From positions 1 to 64,000 of the forward strand of contig JAKPNN010000008.1 of assembly GCA_029548365.1 (NCBI GenBank): a DNA stretch of 64,000 nucleotides, read 5' to 3'. Positions 9,188-17,020 of the stretch are shown here, in pieces. Source of the stretch: Chloroflexota bacterium. Lineage in GTDB: Bacteria > Chloroflexota > Anaerolineae > Anaerolineales > Anaerolineaceae. The translations under genes were made by a program, and so were the position numbers. The notes beneath the pieces were generated by a model. The model did not search any database and was not told the origin of the DNA. It saw only the letters and a list, made by a program, of their open reading frames with translations. Numbering within the stretch: position 1 is the stretch's first letter; every line of letters starts with the position of its first letter.

Positions 9188-9577
9188 ATCGAAAACCGTT
9201 TGGTAGCATGACCAAATTATGGAAGTGGCGATGTGAACACTCTATCTTTTGGCAGGGGGATCGCAGGATTTGATTAGCGTTTAGGTGGATATGAAAGCGG
9301 AGACACGTGGATTGATTAATCAAGTTTTCGCCCGGGTTAACGTGGTGCATCTGATCATCTACTGATGCCCGATCTGAAAATTTTCTTTTGTCGATCAGGG
9401 CGTTTTCAACCATTAACCGACTTTCACTAAGATCGCATAACGTTTATTAAAGTTAACCAACAATTTTACCAGAAATTTGCCAGGTGGAAAAAGAAAATTT
9501 TTTAAAATGCCAATCCCGAGGATTTGCCACATGCTGCCCAGAACGGGACAAAAATCCGTTTCAAAGCTCATCTCGAG

Positions 9578-9583
9578 TATAAT
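9578..9583 (+). promoter_or_regulatory. -10 element TATAAT of dinG, leaderless arrangement
   Basis: A perfect TATAAT ends 7 nt before the ATG at 9591, where the exonuclease domain begins. No ribosome site lies between them. The layout is the same as for ubiX and implies a leaderless transcript. Confidence 0.6.
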
Positions 9584-9590
9584 CTTTCTT

Positions 9591-12389
9591 ATGCCCATCA
9601 TTGTTGCTGTAGATATTGAAACCACCGGCTTGAACCCGGATGAGGATGCAATCATTGAGATCGGCGCCGTCAAATTCAACGGGCGCCGGGTTGAGGAAGA
9701 GTGGTCCACCCTGATCAATCCGCGCCGCCCCATCCCTGCCTTTATCACCCAGTTGACCGGCATCACTAACTCGATGGTACGCCATGCCCCCTTTTTAGTA
9801 GACGTGATGGCGGACCTGATCGAATTTATTGGTGATGCGCCTATCGTTGGGCACAATATCGGGTTTGACCTCAGCTTTCTGCAGCAAACCGGGGCATTGC
9901 GCCATAATATGAATATCGATACCTATGAACTGGCCGCTGTGCTGATGCCGACGGCCAGCCGCTATAATCTCTCTTCCCTGGCACATCAGCTCAATATTCT
10001 TCTGCCTGCTACCCATCGCGCCCTGGACGATGCCCGGGTGACCCATGCTGTATTCAATACGCTGATGCAAAAAGCCCAGGAACTGCCTCTGTCGCTATTG
10101 GCAGAGATTGTGCGCATGGGTGAACCGCTGGATTGGAAGGCGAATTGGGCTTTTCAGCAGGTGCTGAGGCAACGCGCCAGGGAGCACATTCAGGCGAAAA
10201 AAGACCTGGGCGGCGCGTCCGGTCCGCTGTTTGAGAAACCCAAGGAAATAGAAGGGGAACCGGTGGGCGCTGAAAGCGGCGAAACACAGCTTGATGTGGA
10301 TGATGTCGCTGCGGTGCTGGACCGTGGCGGTCAATTTGATCAGTTCCTGGAGCAATTTGAATACCGTCAACAGCAAGTGGACATGCTGTGTTCGGTTGTC
10401 GAGGCTTTCAATGGCTCTCAACATATGATGGTAGAAGCGGGCACCGGCACGGGAAAATCCCTGGCTTACCTGATCCCGGCTGCTTACTGGGCGCTGATAA
10501 ACAATACCCGCGTGGTGATCTCGACCAACACCATCAACCTTCAAGACCAGTTGATCAACAAGGATATCCCCGACTTGCAGCAAGCGTTGAACCTGCCAGT
10601 CCGTGCTGCGGTTCTCAAGGGTCGCTCGAATTACCTGTGCCCGCGCCGGCTGGAGGTTGTGCGTCGGCGTAAGCCCGAATCAGTCCCTGAGGCGCGTGTG
10701 CTGGCCAAGGTGCTGGTATGGATGCAGGAAAGTCGTACGGGGGACCGCTCGGAGATCAACCTGAACGGAAACATTGAACGCATGGTGTGGTCTCGCCTTT
10801 CTGCTGAGGATGAGGGCTGCCGGTTGGAGGTATGTCTGAAACGCACCGGGGGTCGCTGCCCGTTTTACCGGGCTAAGGTAGCGGCTGATCATGCGCACCT
10901 GTTGATTGTAAACCATGCGTTGCTGCTGGCGGATACGGTTACGGGCAACCGGGTGCTACCAGCTTACAGCTACCTGATCGTCGATGAAGCCCATCACCTT
11001 GAATCGGCTACAACGTCGGCGCTTTCTTTTAGTGTTCGTGCGGGTGATATTTCCCGCCTGGTGCGCGAACTGGGCGGAATAAAAAGCGGATTGCTGGGTC
11101 GGTTTGTGGACCTGTGCGAGGAACTGCTCAAACCTGCCCAAATGGCGGCTTTAAGCCAGCTGGTGGGTAACGCCGCTGACCTGTCCATGCGGTTTGACAG
11201 CCAAATGACAGCGTACTACCAGGCGCTGGACACCTTCCTCAATGATCAACGCGATGGACGTCCGTTGGGCACCTATCCACAGCAGGAACGGATCCTGCCT
11301 TCCACGCGTACACTGCCGATCTGGCTGGATGTTGAAATTGCATGGGAAGCAGCGCATGCAACGCTGGAGCGCTTATTGGCAATCTTACGGGAATTACGCG
11401 CACCGATGCGGGAACTTGCTGATCAGGAGAACGAGGAAGCTGAGGATATGTGGGGCAGTTTGGGGAACATGTTCACGCGCATTGAAGAAATTCAGCGGAA
11501 CATTAACGGGCTCACCCTTGAAGCAGATAATGATACTGTATATTGGGTGGAGATCCATCCAAAAGATTTGAACATCACCCTGAACGCAGCCCCGCTTCAT
11601 ATCGGGCGCATGATGGAAAAGCATCTCTGGCATCAAAAGGAAAGTGTGATTCTTACCTCAGCGACATTAACCACCCACGGCGAGTTTGATTACCTCCGGC
11701 GCCAGTTGAACGCCGTCGAGGCTGATGAATTGGTGGTGGGATCACCCTTTGATTTTGAGAAATCAGCCCTGGTGTACGTGATCAGTGACATCCCCGAACC
11801 ATCGGATGCTGGCGGGCATCAGCGGGCGGTGGACGCTGCCATGGTGGATGTAGCCAGGGCTTCCGGGGGGCGTATGCTGGCGTTGTTTACCTCTTATGCT
11901 CAGCTTCAGCGCACCTCCAGCAAGTTATCACTGGCGCTGGCAGGTGATGATATCCAGGTGTATGAGCAGGGGGAAGGTGCATCTGCGAGCAGCCTGCTGG
12001 AGACCTTTCGCGATACCGATCGCGCGGTTTTACTGGGGACGCGGGCTTTTTGGGAGGGTGTGGATGTACCCGGCGACGCCCTTTCTGTGCTGATGATCGT
12101 TAAACTGCCCTTTGACGTTCCCTCCGATCCGATCGTAGCGGCCAGAGCCGAGACCTATGAAGACCCCTTCAATCAATATGCCCTACCGGAGGCGATTTTG
12201 CGCTTCAGACAGGGATTCGGCCGCCTGATCCGCACGCAGACCGATCGGGGGGTTGTGGTGGTGCTGGATAAGCGCGTGCTGACAAAAGCTTATGGTCGCA
12301 TGTTCATGGAATCGCTGCCCCGTTGCACCTTTCAGCAGGGGTTATTGGCAGACTTACCGAAGGCCACCGCACGCTGGTTGAATTTATAA
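9591..12389 (+). CDS. dinG: DinG-family ATP-dependent helicase with N-terminal DnaQ-type exonuclease
   Basis: This protein of about 932 residues joins a DEDDh 3'-5' exonuclease domain (DIETTG near residue 8; HNIGFDLSFL; HRALDDA) to an XPD/DinG superfamily-2 helicase. The helicase has Walker A AGTGTGKS (about 283-290), the DEAH box VDEAHH (about 464), SATL and the arginine-finger motif FRQGFGRLIR near the end. Four cysteines between motifs Ia and II (about 348, 408, 413, 421) are placed like the iron-sulfur cluster ligands of XPD and E. coli DinG. The frame stays open upstream to a TTG at 9477, but the exonuclease fold begins at MPIIVAVDIETTG, so the ATG at 9591 is preferred. The likely role is unwinding of R-loops and recombination or replication intermediates. 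Confidence 0.92.
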   Translation: MPIIVAVDIETTGLNPDEDAIIEIGAVKFNGRRVEEEWSTLINPRRPIPAFITQLTGITNSMVRHAPFLVDVMADLIEFIGDAPIVGHNIGFDLSFLQQTGALRHNMNIDTYELAAVLMPTASRYNLSSLAHQLNILLPATHRALDDARVTHAVFNTLMQKAQELPLSLLAEIVRMGEPLDWKANWAFQQVLRQRAREHIQAKKDLGGASGPLFEKPKEIEGEPVGAESGETQLDVDDVAAVLDRGGQFDQFLEQFEYRQQQVDMLCSVVEAFNGSQHMMVEAGTGTGKSLAYLIPAAYWALINNTRVVISTNTINLQDQLINKDIPDLQQALNLPVRAAVLKGRSNYLCPRRLEVVRRRKPESVPEARVLAKVLVWMQESRTGDRSEINLNGNIERMVWSRLSAEDEGCRLEVCLKRTGGRCPFYRAKVAADHAHLLIVNHALLLADTVTGNRVLPAYSYLIVDEAHHLESATTSALSFSVRAGDISRLVRELGGIKSGLLGRFVDLCEELLKPAQMAALSQLVGNAADLSMRFDSQMTAYYQALDTFLNDQRDGRPLGTYPQQERILPSTRTLPIWLDVEIAWEAAHATLERLLAILRELRAPMRELADQENEEAEDMWGSLGNMFTRIEEIQRNINGLTLEADNDTVYWVEIHPKDLNITLNAAPLHIGRMMEKHLWHQKESVILTSATLTTHGEFDYLRRQLNAVEADELVVGSPFDFEKSALVYVISDIPEPSDAGGHQRAVDAAMVDVARASGGRMLALFTSYAQLQRTSSKLSLALAGDDIQVYEQGEGASASSLLETFRDTDRAVLLGTRAFWEGVDVPGDALSVLMIVKLPFDVPSDPIVAARAETYEDPFNQYALPEAILRFRQGFGRLIRTQTDRGVVVVLDKRVLTKAYGRMFMESLPRCTFQQGLLADLPKATARWLNL

Positions 12390-12487
12390 TCAAATAATTG
12401 CAACCAGACTTTGCTGGCAAGTTAGGTAGGCTTTTTCAGCGATTCAAGCCCTGGTTCTTAATTTGGCGTGCGTATGAAGCATAACTC

Positions 12488-13015
12488 TTAATGACCCGGT
12501 TCGTCCGGGTTAGTTTGTTGAGAGATCAAATTGCCGGCGCTGTCCGGGGTTTCACAAGTCTGGATTTCCCGCTCGAGTATAAAGTTGAGCAGAGATCTGA
12601 GCAATACTTTCGTAAACAGGATCATAATTTCTGCTGTATTGGGGGCTATCGCCAGGCGCAAAATTTCACTGGCAATGGCAAATTCCAGGCCGAGGATCAG
12701 TACGTGCGCCAGGTGTGCACGAATATGGGTGAGGGAGGTAGTCTGATGTTCAGCTCGGGTAAATTGGAGGCGGATGTAACTGATGGTTGCGCGCAACAGC
12801 CCGATTAGGATCACTAAGGCGGTGGCGATTTCAACAGCAATGATTATATACCCAACCACCAGGTCGATTTTGTGCTCTTGAGGGATAAGGGGGGCATGAT
12901 CCCCTAAATGCTGGTCTTTGAAAATTGCCATCAACGCAACCAGCCCTGCAAATAGGATCAGCGGTAGAAAATAATCCTGCAGAGCGTTTTTAATTCTTGA
13001 GCCATTCTTTTCCAC
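12488..13015 (-). CDS. DUF1622 family membrane protein
   Basis: The 175-residue protein has an N-terminal hydrophobic helix (about residues 15-32), a second at about 48-72, and a third region around LAHVLILGLEFAIASEILRLAIAP, the signature stretch of DUF1622. Its function is not known. It starts at a GTG at 13015 with AAAGG about 9 nt upstream. The last 20 residues are polar. It is a single gene convergent with dinG and divergent from the next lipoprotein gene. Confidence 0.8.
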   Translation of the reverse strand: MEKNGSRIKNALQDYFLPLILFAGLVALMAIFKDQHLGDHAPLIPQEHKIDLVVGYIIIAVEIATALVILIGLLRATISYIRLQFTRAEHQTTSLTHIRAHLAHVLILGLEFAIASEILRLAIAPNTAEIMILFTKVLLRSLLNFILEREIQTCETPDSAGNLISQQTNPDEPGH

Positions 13016-13159
13016 AATGATTACCTTTCATTAACACAAAATAAGCTGAGCAATGATTCAATGTTAGTTTACCACAATCCCACCGGTTGGAAACTTCTCG
13101 CGGGTTGAGTAGAATCAGGATGTGTTCAATAAGCAGTGTAAGCTAAGGAGCGATATACG

Positions 13160-13870
13160 ATGAAAAAGGTATTTCTGATCCTCTTTTTGTTGATTTTTGT
13201 GGCCCTGTCGGCCTGTTCACCCTCACCCGTTGGGGACCCGATCTCCAGCGTCGATACGCAGATCGAGATTACCCCGATCAGCCCCGCTGAAGAACCGGGG
13301 GAAACGGGTTACCCGGTTGTCCCTGAGCCTGTGGCGCCAATATACGCTTACCCGGTGAGCATTGAGATAGATGATTTGCCATTAGAAAAAATCGCCGAGA
13401 TCGTGGTCCAGGCGCTTGCGACCAGGGATCTGGCGACCGTGGCTCAATTTGTTCACACGGAGGCAGGGATACGCTTTTCGCCCTACACTTATGTGAAAGA
13501 AGACTCTCCCGTCTTTTCACCTGATAAATTGCCCGAGCTGGTTGGTTCAACGGCGGTGTATTTGTGGGGCGATTTCGATGGCAGCGGCGAACCGATAGAG
13601 ATGACCTTTGACGAGTATTTTGACCGGTTTCTCTTCTCAGCAGATTTCTCCAACCCTGAAGTGATGGCAGTCAATGAGCAAATTGGACTGGGAAATACGA
13701 TTAATAACATTGCTGAATTTTTCCCGGGCAGCACTTTCATTGAGTATCATTTCAGCGGTTTTGAAGAGGAATATAGCGGCATGGATTGGGTCAGCTTACG
13801 CCTGATCTTTGTTCAGGAAAGCGGTCAATGGTACCTGGTAGGGCTGGTCAACGATCGGTGGACGACTTAA
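13160..13870 (+). CDS. Lipoprotein of unknown function
   Basis: The 236-residue protein has a signal peptide with lipobox VALSACSPS (Cys at about residue 20), a Pro/Glu-rich linker and a globular domain from about residue 70. The domain begins with an LATRDLATVAQFVHTEAGIRFSPY segment and ends in WVSLRLIFVQESGQWYLVGLVNDRW. Many Anaerolineae-type exported proteins share this short Ala-Thr-Arg-Asp start, but I cannot assign a function. AAGGAG precedes the ATG at normal distance. The stop codon is followed 4 nt later by a REP-like palindrome, which may double as a terminator. Confidence 0.75.
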   Translation: MKKVFLILFLLIFVALSACSPSPVGDPISSVDTQIEITPISPAEEPGETGYPVVPEPVAPIYAYPVSIEIDDLPLEKIAEIVVQALATRDLATVAQFVHTEAGIRFSPYTYVKEDSPVFSPDKLPELVGSTAVYLWGDFDGSGEPIEMTFDEYFDRFLFSADFSNPEVMAVNEQIGLGNTINNIAEFFPGSTFIEYHFSGFEEEYSGMDWVSLRLIFVQESGQWYLVGLVNDRWTT

Positions 13871-13874
13871 ATAG

Positions 13875-13900
13875 CAGGGGCACGGCATGCCGTGCCCCTG
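13875..13900. repeat. REP-like palindrome, copy 1
   Basis: A perfect 26-bp palindrome built on the arm CAGGGGCACGGCA. It lies between the lipoprotein stop codon and the end of the RAYT gene. The same 20-bp core (arm GGGCACGGCA) occurs twice more within 640 bp. Confidence 0.85.
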
Positions 13901-13909
13901 TTGTAATTG

Positions 13910-14437
13910 TTATCCCTTGAAACTGTTTTCATCATCTTCAAGCCAGTTGTATGGATTAGAAATGAGATAATCATAAACTGCCTGTAACCCATCGTCATTG
14001 CGGATAACATGTTCATAATAATTACGTTGCCATACTTTTCCACCTGGAGTGTTGCGGAATAGGTTTACTCGTCGGGTGACCTCTGACTTAAACGACCGTA
14101 CGATGGTTGGGATTGAACCGGGCACCGGTTTTCTGAATGTTTCAAGTAGGGGCACGGCATGCCGTGCCCCTACAAGTTCAATGATGCCATGGATGTGGTT
14201 TGGCATAATTACAAAATAATCCACATTTGCTTGTGAAAAATGTACAGGGATCGATTGCCAAACCTCTTTTACAATCAACCCGATTGGACTTAAGTCCATT
14301 TCTCCTTGATCAATTTTTCCAAAAAGGTGCTCTCTATGATAAGTTCCAATGGTGATAAAATAGGCTCCTTGCTGGGTGTAATCATATCCCTGTAAGCGAA
14401 TAGATTTTCGTTGTGGGTGGAACTTACTTTTTCTCAT
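13910..14437 (-). CDS. REP-associated tyrosine transposase (RAYT, Y1 family)
   Basis: The 175-residue protein is a Y1 (HUH) single-strand transposase of the RAYT type. Such enzymes cut and rejoin DNA at REP hairpins. Visible features are YFITIGTYHREHLFG near the start, the HUH motif in MPNHIHGIIEL (residues 78-88), WQRNYYEHVIRN (about 139-150), and the C-terminal helix with the likely catalytic tyrosine in YDYLISNPYNW. Residues 89-97 (VGARHAVPL) are the translation of a 28-bp REP-like palindrome inside the gene. The frame stays open through it. Two more copies flank the gene. Typical RAYTs are 150-230 residues, so the length is normal. Confidence 0.9.
   Translation of the reverse strand: MRKSKFHPQRKSIRLQGYDYTQQGAYFITIGTYHREHLFGKIDQGEMDLSPIGLIVKEVWQSIPVHFSQANVDYFVIMPNHIHGIIELVGARHAVPLLETFRKPVPGSIPTIVRSFKSEVTRRVNLFRNTPGGKVWQRNYYEHVIRNDDGLQAVYDYLISNPYNWLEDDENSFKG
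14146..14173. repeat. REP-like palindrome, copy 2, inside the RAYT coding sequence
   Basis: A perfect 28-bp palindrome with arm GTAGGGGCACGGCA. It begins with GTAG, the tetranucleotide recognised next to the REP hairpin by the E. coli RAYT. It encodes residues 89-97 of the transposase without breaking the frame, just after the HUH motif strand. Confidence 0.9.
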
Positions 14438-14489
14438 CAGGGATTTATTGCTAATGGTGTCAACAGGTTAATAGGTGGGTAAATAGAAA

Positions 14490-14509
14490 GGGCACGGCAT
14501 GCCGTGCCC
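14490..14509. repeat. REP-like palindrome, copy 3
   Basis: A perfect 20-bp palindrome with arm GGGCACGGCA, 53 nt upstream of the RAYT start and 24 nt after the end of the next lipoprotein gene. The flanking bases (AAAG / CCTG) show it is a shortened copy of the same element. Confidence 0.85.
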
Positions 14510-14533
14510 CTGTTATTAATCGATCAGGAAAAT

Positions 14534-15916
14534 TTACTCAAAACTTGTCCAGAAACCGGGGATCACCCAGGCTTTTACACTGGCAACCGTTTCGGAGTAT
14601 GGATAAGAGACCCAAATCTCGGCTTCTGCTGTGCCTCCAGCGGGGATCGGGTCTGATGTCCAGGTGTCTCCACCACCAATAATCTTCCCTTCAGCATTGT
14701 AAACCAAGACATACACATCCAGATCAGAAACCTGTTTACTGTAGGTGTTGGTGAAATTTACAATAATATCGCTGGAGGAATCGTCGCTAATGGTAACGCT
14801 GTTAACTTTGAAGGGGTTTGTACTCAATTCGTAGCTGGTGTCCGCCTTGCCGGGAAGCAGCAAAATATCATGGTGCGAATATATCGAGTCGTCGGGCAGC
14901 GTTGAAATCCAGGGCGAGATGCCGACAGAGTCACCGGGCAGCAAGACACTTAAAAATCCTGAACCGGTGGTGATGATATAGTCATCCTTATCATAAAAAG
15001 TGATCTTCACGTAGCTATCCTGTAGAACCGATTCGGTTTCGTTTTTCATAATCAGTCCGCCATAAAACCAAACCATGTTACTTCCATAAACAAAATTCTC
15101 CTCAACAATGCTGATCTCTGAGGTGAAATCTGTTTTGTCGATGACCTTTGTGTTGAAGGTGAGGGTTGGGTAAACTTCAACCCTGGCAACCTCACCATAG
15201 GTATCAACATAACTTGTAAATCCCGTATAATCGTTCAGATGAATGAAACTCATGTGTTCACTTCCACCGCCAACGATATTGTCATCATCGTCGAAACACA
15301 GAATATTTGCGGTAAGGTTGGTGTACGTTGTCGATGAGTTATTGACAGCTTTTCCCGTCACGATAGGGTAGCCTGAGTTTTCCCAATAACGCAATTTATC
15401 CGTCGTGAAAGGATTTTCAGAGGTGTCTGATGAAGTGCCTGAAAAAATCCAGCTGATTTCAGCGGATGCAACGGTTACGCTTTCATCAGGATAAATCGTG
15501 GCGGTGAAGCCATGGGTGGTGTTGGGGTAAAACAAGGGCAGGTACGAATAGGTACTATCGATTAATCCGCCAGCCGAGTTATAAAAATCGATGGTGAATT
15601 CTACTTCCTCATAGAGAATATCGCTGGAAGGGTTATTAATTAAATAGCCGATAAAAACCTCTGAATCCTCCTGGAATAAATCGCTCTGGTTCAGAACCAC
15701 TAATTCCTGACTGATCTCAGCCGGATGGGTGATGGGTTCTTCTTGTTTTTCCGGGCTTTTGCTTTCAGTTGGTATCACGGGGGGTTCGGTGGCAATTTCA
15801 ACCACAGGTTCTTCGGTTGGGGTGGCGGTGGGGTCAGCCTTGCCGGAAAAGCTGCATGCTAACCCTATTACCAGGGGGAAGAGAACGAAAAGAATGATGA
15901 GCGTCTTTTTGGGCAT
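14534..15916 (-). CDS. Lipoprotein with repeated FxLYD-like beta domains
   Basis: The 460-residue protein has a signal peptide with lipobox VIGLACSFS (Cys at about residue 21), a Thr/Pro/Glu linker, and three to four repeating units of about 110 residues. Each unit carries a pattern like VVNFTNTYSKQVSDLDVYVLVYNAEGKIIGGG, with a conserved glycine run and a hydrophobic-Asp-hydrophobic core, resembling FxLYD domains of surface proteins. The last unit ends in the sequence AWVIPGFWTSFE. The role is unknown; cell-envelope or adhesive function is only a guess. The SD-like AGGAGA precedes the start. Confidence 0.72.
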   Translation of the reverse strand: MPKKTLIILFVLFPLVIGLACSFSGKADPTATPTEEPVVEIATEPPVIPTESKSPEKQEEPITHPAEISQELVVLNQSDLFQEDSEVFIGYLINNPSSDILYEEVEFTIDFYNSAGGLIDSTYSYLPLFYPNTTHGFTATIYPDESVTVASAEISWIFSGTSSDTSENPFTTDKLRYWENSGYPIVTGKAVNNSSTTYTNLTANILCFDDDDNIVGGGSEHMSFIHLNDYTGFTSYVDTYGEVARVEVYPTLTFNTKVIDKTDFTSEISIVEENFVYGSNMVWFYGGLIMKNETESVLQDSYVKITFYDKDDYIITTGSGFLSVLLPGDSVGISPWISTLPDDSIYSHHDILLLPGKADTSYELSTNPFKVNSVTISDDSSSDIIVNFTNTYSKQVSDLDVYVLVYNAEGKIIGGGDTWTSDPIPAGGTAEAEIWVSYPYSETVASVKAWVIPGFWTSFE

Positions 15917-16349
15917 AGTTTTCTCCTTCTTGTTTGAACAATATTAAAGGATATTTCGGATTAAAATAGCACGGTTGGTCAATTGAAATCTAAAGACGTT
16001 TTTCTAGCGTGCGATTTTTTAAGTATAACATCAATGTAATAATTTTTGGTTACTTGAATGGTTCACTACCATGCCAACGAATCAACCGTGTCCCACCAGG
16101 ATTTAGCCCCCAAAAGGGTTTCGATCGTGTTGATAAATTTTGCCGGCACCTTATTTGCACACCTTCAGTCCAATGGCAACATACTGAACTTCTCGCTCTG
16201 GCTGCTGCCACAGGTTCAACAGCGCAGAGGCTAGGTCAGCCAGGCTTGGCAATTATTTACCAAACAGATGCTTTCCACTAAAACTGTGGGTTTGGGCAGG
16301 TAATACCTGTTCCAGATGTTTAATCCGTCATAAAATTTGCTCGTTCGTT
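15917..16349. other. Non-coding stretch before the tRNA pseudogene
   Basis: I see no gene here. The first 100 bp are AT-rich and would carry the promoter of the leftward lipoprotein gene. The remainder has no open frame with recognisable family features and no strong hairpin. Confidence 0.5.
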
Positions 16350-16438
16350 GGGCATGTGGGAGTTGAATCCAGGCGGTTGTACTACCGAAGGATTTTAAGT
16401 CCTGTGTGTGTGCACTTCCTGCGGTTGCCCGCTGCCCC
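16350..16438 (-). pseudogene. Degenerate tRNA-Leu(UAA) copy
   Basis: This stretch aligns with the intact tRNA-Leu(UAA) at 16595-16677. The 5' GGGGCAG of the acceptor stem, a 20-nt block covering the anticodon loop (16384-16403, identical to 16631-16650) and the T-arm remnant are preserved in order. The D-arm region is unrecognisable, the T-stem has mismatches at two of five pairs, and the 3' acceptor strand no longer pairs with the 5' strand. It is therefore a decayed duplicate rather than a working tRNA. Confidence 0.75.
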
Positions 16439-16594
16439 AATGGGGTGAAATTGCTCAGCTTAAGATTGGCACCGATGAAATACCCGGATAGCTTCGTCCT
16501 GTCGGGCTCGTAATGACAGAATTTTTCTATTTCCCCATTCATAAATCGCGAGTATTAAACTAAAAAACGGCTGTAAGCCGCTCACCAAACACAA

Positions 16595-16677
16595 TAGGGC
16601 AGGTGGGAGTCGAACCCACACGGTATAAATACCGAAGGATTTTAAGTCCTTTGCGTCTGCCATTCCGCCACTGCCCC
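16595..16677 (-). tRNA. tRNA-Leu (anticodon UAA)
   Basis: On the minus strand the acceptor GGGGCAG pairs with CTGCCCU (one G-U pair), followed by discriminator A. The D-arm contains GGCGGAAUGGCAGACGC, the anticodon loop is CUUAAAA with UAA, there is a long class II variable arm (UUCGGUAUUUAUACCG), and the T-arm GUGGG-UUCGACU-CCCAC is perfect. CCA is not encoded. The length is about 83 nt. Confidence 0.95.
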
Positions 16678-17020
16678 AGATTCAGACATTATTTTACCAT
16701 GATCTGATTGCTTGGGAAGATGTGAGTTTTCGTGGAAACTGAAAGGTGGTAGAGCGTACAACTTAGAGCTTAGGGCTTAGAGTTTAACACTGATAACGAG
16801 GTTTTTAAGTTCTATTGCTGGCTCACCAATCACTTTTCGCCATCATCGTCCCTGAAGCGCAGCGGAACCCCTGTAGCGCAGCGAAAGGGGCTGAGCGTAG
16901 GCGCTCGATACCCTTGCAGGGCACAGGGAGTGCTGCGCGAAGCGGGATCACTATTCACCGTACACCCAATTCCCAATTCCTGCTTTATAATTTCATCACC
17001 ATTTTGAATAGAGTAAACAC
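16678..17020. repeat. Spacer with REP-like mosaic repeats before the lactate permease
   Basis: From about 16851 to 16955 the spacer is a mosaic of short repeats: AGCGCAGCGGAA and AGCGCAGCGAAA in succession, small hairpins (CCCCT/AGGGG, GAGCG/CGCTC), and at 16920-16941 a 22-nt unit starting GGCACAGGGAGTGCT. That unit recurs with one mismatch at 20451-20472. A TATAAT at 16986-16991 is the likely -10 of the permease gene. The words CCCAATTCCCAATTCC just before it belong to a degenerate intergenic repeat seen elsewhere in the window. Confidence 0.55.

Noticed and set aside
9180-9413. 77-codon minus-strand open frame in the ade-dinG spacer
   Set aside because: No ribosome site, no family resemblance, unusual Cys/His-rich composition; it runs across the ade promoter.
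13875-14509. Three palindromes considered as a CRISPR array
   Set aside because: They are perfect palindromes at irregular distances, one within a gene, with no cas genes; the RAYT context explains them better.
16231-16542. 103-codon minus-strand open frame
   Set aside because: It reads through the degenerate tRNA-Leu copy and has no protein-like features.
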